From NCBI GenBank assembly GCA_009776905.1, contig WRMX01000023.1:341-25915 (forward strand): 25,575 nucleotides of DNA, read 5' to 3'. This DNA comes from Oscillospiraceae bacterium (GTDB lineage: Bacteria > Bacillota > Clostridia > Oscillospirales > Oscillospiraceae). Within the stretch, counting starts at the first letter, position 1. Each line of letters starts with the position of its first letter. Position numbers and translations under genes: made by a program. The notes below the pieces were generated by a model. That model ran no database searches and was not told the DNA's origin. It saw only the letters and a list, made by a program, of their open reading frames with translations. Positions 1-8,817 of the stretch are shown piece by piece.

Positions 1-2562
1 AAAGGCGCTAACCTTGCGGAAATGACGAATCTGGGGCTGCCGGTGCCACGCGGATTCACAGTTACGACTGAAGCATGCACAAAGTATTACGACGATGGCG
101 AAGCCATCAGCGGCGAAATACAAACCGAGATAATGCAGTATATCGACAAACTGGAGGAGCTCACGGCAAAAAAATTCGGCGATGCCGAAAACCCGCTGCT
201 CGTCTCCGTGCGCTCCGGCGCCCGCGCCTCCATGCCCGGAATGATGGACACGATCCTCAACCTTGGCCTCAACGAGAATGTCGTTGAAGTCATGGCAGTG
301 AAAAGCGGCAACCCGCGATGGGCGTACGATTGCTATAGAAGGTTCATCCAAATGTATTCCGATGTTGTCATGGAAGTCGGAAAGAAGTACTTTGAAGAAC
401 TCATCGACGAAATGAAAATAGAAAAGAAGGTTTCCGAAGATACGCAGCTTACTGCCGACGACCTCAAAGAGCTGGCGCACCAATTCAAGGCCGAATACAA
501 GTCAAAAATCGGCGCGGACTTCCCTGACGACCCCAAAGAGCAGCTCATGGGCGCCATCAAGGCCGTCTTCCGCTCCTGGAACAATCCCCGCGCCATCTCA
601 TACCGTCGCATGAATGACATCCCGGGCGACTGGGGGACTGCGGTCAACGTGCAGGAGATGGTGTTTGGCAACCTGGGCGACACCTCCGGCACTGGCGTTG
701 CTTTCACCCGCAACCCCTCCACGGGCGAGAAGAAGCTATATGGAGAATTCCTCATGAACGCGCAGGGCGAGGATGTCGTCGCGGGCATACGCACGCCGCA
801 GTCCATCGACCAGCTCCGTGATGTCATGCCGGAGGCATATGGCGAGTTTGTGAAAATCTGCGACACTTTGGAAACCCACTACCACGACATGCAGGACATG
901 GAATTCACTATAGAAGATAAAAAGCTGTTCATGCTCCAGACACGCAACGGCAAACGCACCGCTGCCGCCGCATTGAAAATCGCTTGCGACCTCGTTGAAG
1001 AGGGCGCGATTACGGACAAGGAAGCGGTCTTGATGATCGATGCCAAATCGCTCGATGCTCTGTTGCACCCGCAATTCGACGCTGCTGCGCTCAAAGCCGC
1101 GAAGCCGATTGGCGCAGGCTTGGCAGCTTCGCCCGGGGCAGCGACGGGCCGCGCCGTGTTCACGGCGGAAGATGCTAAAAAATGGGCTGACGGTGGAGAA
1201 AAGGTCATCTTGGTACGTCTGGAAACATCCCCCGAAGACATCGAGGGAATGGCTGCGGCGCAAGGCATACTCACGGTACGCGGCGGCATGACTTCCCACG
1301 CTGCCGTCGTCGCGCGCGGAATGGGCACATGCTGCGTTGCCGGCTGCGGAGCGATCAAGATGGACGAAGAAAACAAGCAATTCACCCTCGGCGGCAATGT
1401 ATATAAAGAAGGCGACTGGATTAGCCTTGACGGTTCGACGGGCAATATTTATGGCGAGGCCGTCGCGACAACCGATGCCACGACAAGCGGCGAGTTTGGA
1501 ACCATCATGGAATGGGCGGACAAATACAGAAGGCTGCGCGTCAGGACAAACGCCGACACGCCCCACGACGCTCAAGCTGCTCGCAAGTTCGGCGCGGAGG
1601 GCATCGGCCTTTGCCGCACGGAGCATATGTTCTTTGAAACGGACCGCATCGCTGCGATCCGCGAGATGATTTGCTCCGACACGATGGAGCAACGCGAAAA
1701 GGCCCTTGCGCTCATCGAGCCGATGCAGCAGTCCGACTTTGAAGGCATATATGAGGCGATGGAAGGCACTCCTGTCACGATCCGCTTCCTCGACCCGCCG
1801 CTGCACGAGTTCGTGCCGACGGAGGAACACGACATCGAAGGGTTAGCGAAAGCGATGGAGAAGAGCGTTGCGGAAATAAAGTCCATCATCTCGTCCTTGC
1901 ATGAGTTCAACCCGATGATGGGGCACCGCGGCTGCAGGCTCGCGGTCACATATCCGGAAATCGCCGTGATGCAGACGAGGGCCATCATCAAAGCAGCCAT
2001 TAACGCAAAGAAGGCGCATCCCGAATGGGAAAACTTCGTTCCTGAGCTAATGATCCCGCTTGTCGGCGAGGTCAAAGAGCTGGTTTATGTCAAGAACATC
2101 GTTGTCAAAACGGCGGATGAGCTCATTGCTCAAGAAAAAAGCGACCTGAAATACATGGTCGGGACAATGATCGAGATACCGCGCGCATGCCTTGTCGCGG
2201 ACGAAATCGCCAAAGAGGCCGAATTCTTCTCATTCGGCACCAATGATTTGACCCAGATGACATTCGGATTTTCGCGCGACGACGCAGGCAAATTCCTCGA
2301 CGACTATTATGCCAAAAAAATCTTTGAGTCCGACCCATTCGCGCGCATAGACCAGACCGGCGTCGGCAAATTGATGGAAATGGCAGTGCAGCTCGGGCTA
2401 AAAGGACGCCCCGCATTGAAAATCGGCATTTGCGGCGAGCATGGCGGCGATCCGTCGTCCGTCGAGTTCTGCCACACAATTGGGATGGCTTATGTTTCGT
2501 GTTCGCCGTTCCGCGTGCCGATTGCCCGCCTCGCGGCGGCGCAAGCAGCGCTGAAAGACTGA
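1..2562 (+). CDS. ppdK: pyruvate, phosphate dikinase (5' end outside window)
   Basis: PPDK interconverts pyruvate + ATP + phosphate and PEP + AMP + pyrophosphate in the cytoplasm; in anaerobes it often works in glycolysis with a pyrophosphate economy. The reading frame is open from base 1 and begins KGANLAEMTNLGLPVPRGFT, the conserved start of the ATP-grasp domain, so only about 20 N-terminal residues are missing. The first in-window ATG (22) is internal. The order is nucleotide-binding domain, phosphohistidine domain with GGMTSHAAV (catalytic His codon at 1297), and a TIM-barrel PEP/pyruvate domain with RTEHMFF, GTNDLTQMTFGFSRDD and YVSCSPFRVPIARLAAA (catalytic Cys codon at 2500). The key residues visible are intact and the length fits the family (about 870-880 aa). 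nagB follows after 18 bp, probably in the same transcript. Confidence 0.97.
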   Translation, partial: KGANLAEMTNLGLPVPRGFTVTTEACTKYYDDGEAISGEIQTEIMQYIDKLEELTAKKFGDAENPLLVSVRSGARASMPGMMDTILNLGLNENVVEVMAVKSGNPRWAYDCYRRFIQMYSDVVMEVGKKYFEELIDEMKIEKKVSEDTQLTADDLKELAHQFKAEYKSKIGADFPDDPKEQLMGAIKAVFRSWNNPRAISYRRMNDIPGDWGTAVNVQEMVFGNLGDTSGTGVAFTRNPSTGEKKLYGEFLMNAQGEDVVAGIRTPQSIDQLRDVMPEAYGEFVKICDTLETHYHDMQDMEFTIEDKKLFMLQTRNGKRTAAAALKIACDLVEEGAITDKEAVLMIDAKSLDALLHPQFDAAALKAAKPIGAGLAASPGAATGRAVFTAEDAKKWADGGEKVILVRLETSPEDIEGMAAAQGILTVRGGMTSHAAVVARGMGTCCVAGCGAIKMDEENKQFTLGGNVYKEGDWISLDGSTGNIYGEAVATTDATTSGEFGTIMEWADKYRRLRVRTNADTPHDAQAARKFGAEGIGLCRTEHMFFETDRIAAIREMICSDTMEQREKALALIEPMQQSDFEGIYEAMEGTPVTIRFLDPPLHEFVPTEEHDIEGLAKAMEKSVAEIKSIISSLHEFNPMMGHRGCRLAVTYPEIAVMQTRAIIKAAINAKKAHPEWENFVPELMIPLVGEVKELVYVKNIVVKTADELIAQEKSDLKYMVGTMIEIPRACLVADEIAKEAEFFSFGTNDLTQMTFGFSRDDAGKFLDDYYAKKIFESDPFARIDQTGVGKLMEMAVQLGLKGRPALKIGICGEHGGDPSSVEFCHTIGMAYVSCSPFRVPIARLAAAQAALKD

Positions 2563-2580
2563 TCTAACGACGAGGTAGAT

Positions 2581-3300
2581 ATGAAAAGAATCGTATGTGA
2601 ACATTATGGCGAGATGAGCCGCGCAGCCGCAGATATATTTGCGGCTCATCTCCGCAACAAACCTGACAGCGTTTTCGGCTTAGCGACCGGCAGCACGCCG
2701 CTCGGCCTCTATGCGGAGCTTGTGAGGCGATACGGCGCGGGGGAACTGGATTTTTCAAAGGCGCGTTCGTTTAATCTCGACGAATATTTCCCCATCGACA
2801 ACAATCATCCGCAAAGCTATCACTATTACATGCACGAAAACCTTTTCAGCAAGGTGAACTTTGCTTCCTCCCGGCTTCCCAATGGCGAGGCGCCCGACCC
2901 GCGCAACGAATGCGAAAGGTATGATAATGAGATAAAGGCGGCAGGTGGCATCGATCTGCAGCTCCTCGGCATCGGCAACAATGGGCATATCGGCTTCAAT
3001 GAGCCTGCCGTTTCATATTCCATGGTGTCCTACCTTGCGGATTTGTCCGAGAGCACTATTGAGGCGAATTCCCGTTTTTTCGCTGAAGGCGACGTCCAGC
3101 CGTCTTCAGCGCTCACGATGGGCTTTGAGGCTATCTTCAGCGCACGGAGCATATTGCTTCTCATTAGCGGCGAGAACAAAGCCCCTATCGCGAAGCGGCT
3201 TTTTGATGGCATGCTCCATACTGATGTCCCCGCTTGCCTCTTGATGCTGCATCCCAACGTCACGGTTCTTTTGGACCGCGCAGCCGCCGGCGATGTTTGA
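2581..3300 (+). CDS. nagB: glucosamine-6-phosphate deaminase
   Basis: NagB converts glucosamine 6-phosphate to fructose 6-phosphate and ammonia, the last step of amino-sugar catabolism. The 239-aa product has the family motifs in order: GLATGSTPLGLY (phosphate loop, about residue 34), FNLDEYFPI (catalytic Asp, about 65), GIGNNGHIGFNEP (catalytic His and Glu region, about 130) and a C-terminal PACLLMLHPNVTVLLDRAAA. Length is typical for Gram-positive NagB. A GAGG ribosome binding site at 2572-2575 lies 5 nt before the ATG. It sits 18 bp behind ppdK, and no nagA is seen next to it. One small deviation is TMGFEAIFSARS where many homologues have TMGIGTI. Confidence 0.95.
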   Translation: MKRIVCEHYGEMSRAAADIFAAHLRNKPDSVFGLATGSTPLGLYAELVRRYGAGELDFSKARSFNLDEYFPIDNNHPQSYHYYMHENLFSKVNFASSRLPNGEAPDPRNECERYDNEIKAAGGIDLQLLGIGNNGHIGFNEPAVSYSMVSYLADLSESTIEANSRFFAEGDVQPSSALTMGFEAIFSARSILLLISGENKAPIAKRLFDGMLHTDVPACLLMLHPNVTVLLDRAAAGDV

Positions 3301-3337
3301 CAATTCACAGGGTATGCTTAAAATGCTGTTGTTTTGG

Positions 3338-3387
3338 TGTAGGGGCGGATATTATCCGCCCGCGGGCGCATGATATGCGCCCCTACA
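3338..3387. repeat. 50-bp double-hairpin palindromic element with terminal inverted repeats
   Basis: The ends TGTAGGGGCG (3338-3347) and CGCCCCTACA (3378-3387) are perfect 10-bp inverted repeats. Inside are two further hairpins, GGCGGATA/TATCCGCC around 3344-3360 and GGGCGCAT-GAT-ATGCGCCC at 3364-3382. It sits in the gap after nagB, where it could act as a bidirectional terminator or be a small dispersed (MITE/REP-like) element. Only one copy is seen in this window. Confidence 0.75.
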
Positions 3388-3476
3388 AGCGTTATATTGT
3401 CATTCCTGCGTGAAATTCAAATACCCGCGACCAAAACCCCGGCGCTAGAGCGCAAAGTGTGAATTTTCCGAATAAT

Positions 3477-3505
3477 TTGACATTTCTGACGTATTTTCGT
3501 ATAAT
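3477..3505 (+). promoter_or_regulatory. consensus sigma-A promoter for the cofE-like/lysA/ddh group
   Basis: TTGACA at 3477-3482, a 17-bp spacer and TATAAT at 3500-3505 match the vegetative promoter consensus exactly. Transcription would start near 3512, leaving a leader of about 60 nt. That is too short to hold a lysine riboswitch, which might have been expected before lysA. Confidence 0.85.
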
Positions 3506-3571
3506 AACCCCCCGCAAACGTTGAAATCCTACTCGCTTCATTCGACAATCAAACAGTAAAGGGGATAGACC

Positions 3572-4750
3572 GTGCAAAACACAGGAGTAATCGCCAGAGG
3601 CATCATGACGCCGATTTTCAGGCAAGGCGACGACCTCGTTGGCAAGATATGCGACTGCATACAAGAATCCGCAAAAAACGACGGCTTCACTCTCTGCGAA
3701 GGCGACATCGTCGCCGTGACAGAAGCCATTGTCGGGCGCGCACAAGGCAATTATGCAACCTTTGACCAGATTGCAAAGGAAGTGCGGGCAAAATTCGGAG
3801 GCGGCACGCTCGGGATCGTGTTCCCAATACTCTCGCGCAACAGGTTTGCGAATGTCCTCGCAGGCATTGCGGCCGGCTGCGACAAGCTGTATATTCAGCT
3901 TTCCTACCCGTGCGACGAAGTCGGCAACAAACTTGTAGACCTCTCGACATGCGACGACAAGGGCGTCAACCCATATTCCGACAACTTCACGGAGCAGCAG
4001 TTCCGAGCGATATTCGGCATGGAAACCGTCCATAGCTTCACGGGCGTGGACTATATCGAGCATTATAAGGAAGTTGCGAAAAACTGCGAAATCGTTTTCT
4101 CAAACGACCCGAGGCATATCTTGAACTATACAAAAAAAGTCTTGTGCTGCGACATACACACAAGACGGCGCTCGCAATCGCTGATCAAAAAAGCCGGCGC
4201 GGAGCTGTGCCTTTGCCTCGATGACCTGCTCAACCAGCCGGTCGATGGCAGCGGGTATAGCGAATATGGCTTGCTGGGTTCAAACAAGGCAACGGAAACC
4301 TCCGTCAAACTGTTCCCCAGAGACACTAAAGAGTTTGTCTTGGCATTGCAAAGCGAATTAAAAAAGCAGACAGGCATCGCGCCGGAAGTCATGGTATATG
4401 GCGATGGATGTTTCAAAGATCCCGTCGGCGGCATATGGGAGCTGGCGGACCCTGTCGTTTCGCCCGCATACACCGATGGGCTCTCGGGAGTCAAAAACGA
4501 GCTGAAAATCAAATACATTGCGGATAATGATTTCGCCGATCTTTCCGGCGACACCCTTACGGACAGCATTCGCGAAAGGATCAAAGCCAAGCAGTCCAAT
4601 CTTGTCGGGAGCATGGAATCGGAAGGCACGACTCCTCGCAGGATACATGACCTCGTCGGCAGTCTTTGCGACCTTGTTTCCGGGAGCGGCGACCGGGGGA
4701 CTCCGATCGTTCTCGTGCACAATTATTTTAAAAATTACGCAAGCGAATGA
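3572..4750 (+). CDS. CofE-like (coenzyme F420-0:L-glutamate ligase family) protein
   Basis: The 392-aa product resembles the F420-0:gamma-glutamyl ligase (CofE) superfamily, which attaches L-glutamate to an acceptor using GTP in archaea and actinobacteria. The N-terminal part has the family-like stretch GDIVAVTEAIVGRAQGN (about residues 43-59), a segment where an acidic/nucleotide-handling site is expected, and later DPRHILNYTKKVLCCDIHTRR and VMVYGDGCFKDPVGGIWELADP. It is longer than archaeal CofE (about 250 aa). The start is GTG at 3572 with AAAGGGG at 3558-3564 ahead of it; no better ATG exists. It overlaps or abuts lysA by the ATGA at 4747-4750. No F420 biosynthesis gene is visible, so the true acceptor is probably not F420. 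The assignment rests on remembered family resemblance; the substrate is unknown. Confidence 0.75.
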   Translation: MQNTGVIARGIMTPIFRQGDDLVGKICDCIQESAKNDGFTLCEGDIVAVTEAIVGRAQGNYATFDQIAKEVRAKFGGGTLGIVFPILSRNRFANVLAGIAAGCDKLYIQLSYPCDEVGNKLVDLSTCDDKGVNPYSDNFTEQQFRAIFGMETVHSFTGVDYIEHYKEVAKNCEIVFSNDPRHILNYTKKVLCCDIHTRRRSQSLIKKAGAELCLCLDDLLNQPVDGSGYSEYGLLGSNKATETSVKLFPRDTKEFVLALQSELKKQTGIAPEVMVYGDGCFKDPVGGIWELADPVVSPAYTDGLSGVKNELKIKYIADNDFADLSGDTLTDSIRERIKAKQSNLVGSMESEGTTPRRIHDLVGSLCDLVSGSGDRGTPIVLVHNYFKNYASE

Positions 4751-4758
4751 GAGGCAAT

Positions 4759-6057
4759 ATGTCCAATCTCAACAGTATAAGCAATGTCGGCACGGCTTCC
4801 GCCACGAAGGCTGCAAGCATGTTCGGCACGCCGCTATACCTCTATGACGAGCATACAATTCAAAAGCGTTGCCGCGAATGCCTCGAGATGCCGAACGCAT
4901 ATGGTCTGACGGTGCGATACGCCATGAAGGCCAATTCCAACAAATCGCTGCTTGGGATCATCAGCAACATTGGTTTGCATTTCGATGCAAGCTCGCTTAA
5001 CGAAGCCATGCGCGCCCATCTTGCGGGGATTCCATACGAAAACATCATGCTCACGACTCAGGAGGTCTATCACGGCGACGCGATGAAACAGCTCGAAGAC
5101 CTGCTGTTGCTCGGTCTGAAATACAATGTCTGCTCGCTGCGGCAACTGGCAATGGTCGCTGATTTCGCCGAAAACCATGGGATCGACCCGGGCATACGCG
5201 TCCATCCGGGGATTGGTTCCGGGGAAAGCGCAACGCGCAACACGGGCGACGACTACGCTTGCTTCGGCGTTCATCTCTCCGATATTGATGAGGCGCTGGC
5301 CATTGCCGCAAAGCACAATCTCAGATTCCGGCATATCCATGAGCACATCGGTTCCGGCGGCGATTCGCAAGTATGGCGCAAGAACATAGACCTCGAGCTG
5401 GGGATTGTCGAAAAATACTTCCCGGACGCGGAGTCGATCGGTTTCGGAGGCGGTCTCAAAGAGGCGCGAATGCCCGAAGAAAAGCCTGCCGACATCAATG
5501 ATCTCGGCAACTACGCAAAAAAGCAAATTGAAGCCTTTTTTCATAAGACCGGCAGAAAGCTCCGAATGGAAATCGAGCCCGGCACATATATAATCGCCAA
5601 CTCCGGATATGCCATCACCCGCGTCATCGACAAAAAGCGGACATCGCGCTCAAATTTCGTCATAATCGACGGTGGAATGGAAATTAACGCGCGCCCGTTG
5701 CTATATGGTTCGCGCCATCCGATATATATTGTCGCCGGCGACGGAAGCGCGATTAAATCGTCTGATTTTGACGAGGTCCCCGGGGGATACGAAGCGGTCA
5801 TTGCCGGGATATGCTGTGAAAGCGGCGATTGCCAAACGCTTGACCCTGATGGCCATTCAGTCCCTCGCGCGATGGCGGAGCCGGAAATCGGAGACATAGC
5901 GATCATCGGCGGCACGGGGGCATATTGCTCCTCGATGGCCCCGTTCAATTACAATTCGCACACGCAAATACCTGAAGTCCTTTTGTCGGAAAATGGAGAA
6001 TTGAAGCTAATCAGAAAGAGGCAGACTCTGGAACAAATGTTGGAAAACGAGGTATAG
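4759..6057 (+). CDS. lysA: diaminopimelate decarboxylase (PLP, fold type III)
   Basis: LysA decarboxylates meso-diaminopimelate to L-lysine. The protein has the alanine-racemase-like barrel with the PLP lysine in YAMKANSN (about residue 58), HEHIGSGGD, the phosphate-binding FGGGL, EPGTYIIANSGYAI, and the C-terminal CCESGDCQT (catalytic Cys) and GAYCSSMAPFNYNSH. These fit LysA better than ornithine/arginine decarboxylases. An ATG at 4747 overlaps the previous stop (ATGA), but ATG 4759 has GAGAGG at 4749-4754 before it and is preferred; either gives 432-436 aa. Translation is probably coupled to the CofE-like gene. HIGSGGD and GGGLKEARMPEEK differ somewhat from typical HIGSQ and GGGLGIPY, so the substrate could be a relative of DAP. 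Confidence 0.88.
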   Translation: MSNLNSISNVGTASATKAASMFGTPLYLYDEHTIQKRCRECLEMPNAYGLTVRYAMKANSNKSLLGIISNIGLHFDASSLNEAMRAHLAGIPYENIMLTTQEVYHGDAMKQLEDLLLLGLKYNVCSLRQLAMVADFAENHGIDPGIRVHPGIGSGESATRNTGDDYACFGVHLSDIDEALAIAAKHNLRFRHIHEHIGSGGDSQVWRKNIDLELGIVEKYFPDAESIGFGGGLKEARMPEEKPADINDLGNYAKKQIEAFFHKTGRKLRMEIEPGTYIIANSGYAITRVIDKKRTSRSNFVIIDGGMEINARPLLYGSRHPIYIVAGDGSAIKSSDFDEVPGGYEAVIAGICCESGDCQTLDPDGHSVPRAMAEPEIGDIAIIGGTGAYCSSMAPFNYNSHTQIPEVLLSENGELKLIRKRQTLEQMLENEV

Positions 6058-6061
6058 CAAA

Positions 6062-6102
6062 TGCGCCATTTGCTCCTGATGGGAGCCCGCAAATGATGCG
6101 CA
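6062..6102 (+). promoter_or_regulatory. imperfect hairpin between lysA and ddh
   Basis: Arms TGCGC-CATTTGC (6062-6073) and GCAAATG-AT-GCGCA (6089-6102) pair with a two-base bulge, with a small inner stem TCC/GGGA. A T-rich stretch (ATTGTTTTTAATGG) follows from 6112. It may be a partial terminator or an RNA-stability element that sets the ratio of lysA to ddh. Confidence 0.5.
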
Positions 6103-6134
6103 GAATGGTCATTGTTTTTAATGGCTGTTTTGTG

Positions 6135-6166
6135 CCGGAGAATCACTGATTCCGGAGAATCACTGA
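6135..6166 (+). repeat. 15-bp tandem duplication before ddh
   Basis: CCGGAGAATCACTGA occurs at 6135-6149 and again at 6152-6166, giving a 17-bp period with TT between. It lies just upstream of the AAAGGAAAG ribosome binding site of ddh. Confidence 0.9.
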
Positions 6167-6184
6167 AAGGAAAGACCATTTCTT

Positions 6185-7153
6185 ATGATACGAATAGGCA
6201 TAGCAGGTTATGGCAACATCGGAAAGGGCGTGGAAAAAGCAGTCAACGCGGCGACGGACATGGAGCTTCGCGCTGTCTTTACGAGGCGCGGCACAGACAC
6301 GATCAAGCTCGCCGGCCGCTCCATTCCCATTTTGCCAATCGACGATGCGGAGAAAATGAGCAGCGAGATAGATGTCATGGTGCTCTGTGGAAGTTCATCA
6401 AGCGATCTGCACGACCATGGGCCGCGATTCGCCTCTTGCTTCAATATCGTCGATAGTTTTGACACTCACGCAAAAATCCCCGAATACATGGCTACAGTAC
6501 AAGCTGCCGCAACGAAAACGACCGCAATAATTTCCGCGGGATGGGACCCCGGGCTGTTTTCGATGGTGCGCGCGCTGTCGGAAGCGGTTTTGCCCGATGG
6601 CTCCAATTATACTTTCTGGGGGGAAGGGGTATCGCAAGGACACTCCAACGCGATACGGAGCATCGAGGGCGTCAAAATGGCCGTGCAGTACAGCGTGCCT
6701 ATTCAGGACGCGATAGACTCCGTCCGTCGAGGAGAAAGACCGGACCTCACCGCAAGGCAGAAGCATCTGCGGAAGTGTTACGTCGTCGCCGAACCGGCCG
6801 CCGACAAGGCATCAATCGAGCAAAAGATCGTAACGATGCCCGACTATTTCGCCGACTACGACACCACGGTGACTTTCATCGGCGAGGACGAATTTATCGC
6901 GAACCATCAAAAAATGCCTCACGGCGGCCTTGTCATACGCAGCGGGAAAACCGGCAGCAACGAGCAGGTCATCGAATATTCGCTGAAGCTCGATTCAAAT
7001 CCGGAATTCACCGGCAGCATCATGGCGGCTTATGCGCGCGCTGCATATAAGATGGCGGCAGATGGGCTCTTCGGGGCAAAAACCGTCCTCGATGTCCCGC
7101 TTGCCTATCTTTCGGATAAGGACCGCAATACATTGATAAAAGAGTTGCTGTAG
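6185..7153 (+). CDS. ddh: meso-diaminopimelate D-dehydrogenase
   Basis: Ddh reductively aminates tetrahydrodipicolinate to meso-DAP with NADPH and ammonia, a one-step bypass of the acylated lysine pathway that occurs only in some bacteria, including Clostridia. The 322-aa product starts MIRIGIAGYGNIGKGVE (Rossmann GxGNxG) and contains the substrate-binding stretch SAGWDPGLFSMVRAL, FWGEGVSQGHSNAIRSIEGVK and IMAAYARAAYKMA near the C-terminus; length is the family norm. AAAGGAAAG lies about 10 nt before the ATG. With lysA directly upstream it gives adjacent steps from tetrahydrodipicolinate through DAP to lysine, so this is a lysine/peptidoglycan-precursor operon. Confidence 0.95.
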   Translation: MIRIGIAGYGNIGKGVEKAVNAATDMELRAVFTRRGTDTIKLAGRSIPILPIDDAEKMSSEIDVMVLCGSSSSDLHDHGPRFASCFNIVDSFDTHAKIPEYMATVQAAATKTTAIISAGWDPGLFSMVRALSEAVLPDGSNYTFWGEGVSQGHSNAIRSIEGVKMAVQYSVPIQDAIDSVRRGERPDLTARQKHLRKCYVVAEPAADKASIEQKIVTMPDYFADYDTTVTFIGEDEFIANHQKMPHGGLVIRSGKTGSNEQVIEYSLKLDSNPEFTGSIMAAYARAAYKMAADGLFGAKTVLDVPLAYLSDKDRNTLIKELL

Positions 7154-7185
7154 CTCTGTACCATAAAAAAATTAGGAGGTCAATT

Positions 7186-7728
7186 ATGAAGAAATACGTT
7201 TGCAGTGTGTGCGGATACGTCCATGAAGGGGATGCGCCGCCCGAACAATGCCCGGTTTGCAAAGTCCCCGCATCGAAATTCATTCTCCAGAGCGAAGATT
7301 TGACATGGGCAGCGGAACACATCGTCGGCGTCGCGCAAGGCGCTCCGGACGACGTCATGGCAGACTTACGCGCAAATTTCGAAGGCGAATGCGCGGAGGT
7401 CGGCATGTACCTTGCGATGGGCCGCATGGCATATCGCGAGGGGTATCCCGAGATTGGGCTGTATTACGAAACAGCCGCATATGAAGAAGCGAACCATGCA
7501 TCCAGGTTCGCGGAGCTGTTGGGCGAGGTGCTGACCACCAGCACGAAGAGAAACCTGGAACTGCGCGTCGACGCGGAAAACGGAGCCACGCAGGGCAAGG
7601 TCAACCTAGCCACTCGCGCAAAGGAATTGGGGCTGGATGCCATACATGACACAGTGCACGAAATGGCCCGCGACGAAGCGCGCCACGGCAAGGCGTTCAA
7701 AGGCCTGCTCGACAGATACTTTAAGTAG
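7186..7728 (+). CDS. rubrerythrin with N-terminal rubredoxin domain (reverse rubrerythrin)
   Basis: This diiron peroxidase reduces hydrogen peroxide and protects anaerobes from oxygen. The rubredoxin domain (residues 1-35, CSVCGY and CPVCK iron ligands) comes first and the four-helix ferritin-like domain second, the reverse of classical rubrerythrin. Diiron ligands are seen in FEGECAEVGMYL, EEANHASRF and DEARHGKAF. The 180-aa length fits reverse rubrerythrins, which accept electrons from NADH via a reductase. A perfect AGGAGGT (7173-7179) precedes the ATG, and only 32 bp separate it from ddh, so read-through from the DAP operon is likely although the roles differ. Confidence 0.95.
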   Translation: MKKYVCSVCGYVHEGDAPPEQCPVCKVPASKFILQSEDLTWAAEHIVGVAQGAPDDVMADLRANFEGECAEVGMYLAMGRMAYREGYPEIGLYYETAAYEEANHASRFAELLGEVLTTSTKRNLELRVDAENGATQGKVNLATRAKELGLDAIHDTVHEMARDEARHGKAFKGLLDRYFK

Positions 7729-7754
7729 AAGGCATTTTTGTAATACGTCGAGGT

Positions 7755-7783
7755 AAAGAGGTCGCTGCACCGGCGACCTCTTT
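7755..7783. terminator. bidirectional terminator hairpin between rubrerythrin and GNAT gene
   Basis: AAAGAGGTCGC (7755-7765), a 7-nt loop and GCGACCTCTTT (7773-7783) form a perfect 11-bp stem whose A/T ends give TTT on either strand. It stands between two convergent genes. Confidence 0.75.
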
Positions 7784-7851
7784 GAATCGACTATTATGAA
7801 AACTACGCATCATCATGCTTACCACGCCGTGAGCATTTGTATCAATATGCC

Positions 7852-8703
7852 TCACCGACCTTGGATAGGTGAAAACACCAGCTCGTCATATACGCAAAGG
7901 TCGCGATAGCCGATTTTCCTATATATCCCGCAAGAAATGGGGTTCGCAGCATCCGCAAACAGGCAGCAGAACTTGTTGCCGCGCTCCAGCAGCAGCACGG
8001 ACAGCTCCGCAACGACAGAGGACGCATAGCCTTTGTTCCTGTAATGTGGAGGCGTATAAACCATGTTGACCACCGCGCCGTTCTGGGTGCTGCGGCCGTG
8101 GACAGCTTGCGACACGGGATGCCCGTTAACCCAGATATAGTGGGTGTCTTTCCCGAGCCGCCCCCTCAAACGCTCGACGATCGTTTTAATCTCATATGCC
8201 TCCGTGCCGCAATCCTCGCTGAATGCGCGCTCCCAAAACGGCACGAAGTATAGATCCTCTTCGCGCAATGTGCGGTATCTTCCGGGAGCTTTTGCGATAT
8301 CAGTAACAATATCGAGACGCATGATATTCATCGATAGGTGCAAACTATATCCGTTTTGCGTGTATTCATCGGCAAAACGCTGCGCCAGCCCTTGCGCCGC
8401 GACCACTCCCGGCACCATGTGCTCCATGCTCTTGAGCTCGTCGGACAGCAGCTTTACGGCCGCGTCGTTTCTAATATTGCGCGTTTCATAAAGCACGATG
8501 TTGAACGGAGGCGTGCGAGCGACAACGAGCAAGATGCTGCCATGATCATCTTTCACGGCGCCCAATAACCATTTTGACGTGTCGGAAGCGAGTGAATTGT
8601 TGATGAAGCTGACAGGCAGATTGTTTTGAACCTCGTTTTCCAGCAATATCTCCAAGACATCATCGCTGAATGCATTTATATCGGCATATCTTTCAAATCG
8701 CAT
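7852..8703 (-). CDS. GNAT family N-acetyltransferase
   Basis: The 283-aa protein ends in a GNAT acyltransferase domain (about residues 140-280) that uses acetyl-CoA. The pyrophosphate loop is seen as VNMVYTPPHYRNKGYASSVVAEL (R-x-x-G-x-A, about 215-237), followed by the motif-B-like AANPISCGIYRKIGY. The N-terminal 130 residues are divergent and may hold a second, degenerate GNAT fold, as in two-domain members. The start codon follows an AAGGAGG about a dozen bases upstream. It is convergent with rubrerythrin and divergent from UPF0316, so it is a single-gene unit. The substrate cannot be told from sequence. Confidence 0.88.
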   Translation of the reverse strand: MRFERYADINAFSDDVLEILLENEVQNNLPVSFINNSLASDTSKWLLGAVKDDHGSILLVVARTPPFNIVLYETRNIRNDAAVKLLSDELKSMEHMVPGVVAAQGLAQRFADEYTQNGYSLHLSMNIMRLDIVTDIAKAPGRYRTLREEDLYFVPFWERAFSEDCGTEAYEIKTIVERLRGRLGKDTHYIWVNGHPVSQAVHGRSTQNGAVVNMVYTPPHYRNKGYASSVVAELSVLLLERGNKFCCLFADAANPISCGIYRKIGYRDLCVYDELVFSPIQGR

Positions 8704-8817
8704 TTTTGTTTGTCACTCCTCCTTGTTTATTTATCATTTGTAGTGTATGATAATGCGCCGATTTATGAAGGCAATATATTCCTTATGCCGGATGATAACG
8801 TTGATCTGTACGCTGTG

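Noticed and set aside
736..1830. 364-codon minus-strand ORF opposite ppdK
   Set aside because: It lies wholly opposite a well-matched PPDK frame, shows no recognisable domain and is a usual shadow of codon bias.
3506..3571. Lysine riboswitch before the lysA group
   Set aside because: The leader is only about 60 nt and shows none of the conserved lysine riboswitch blocks.
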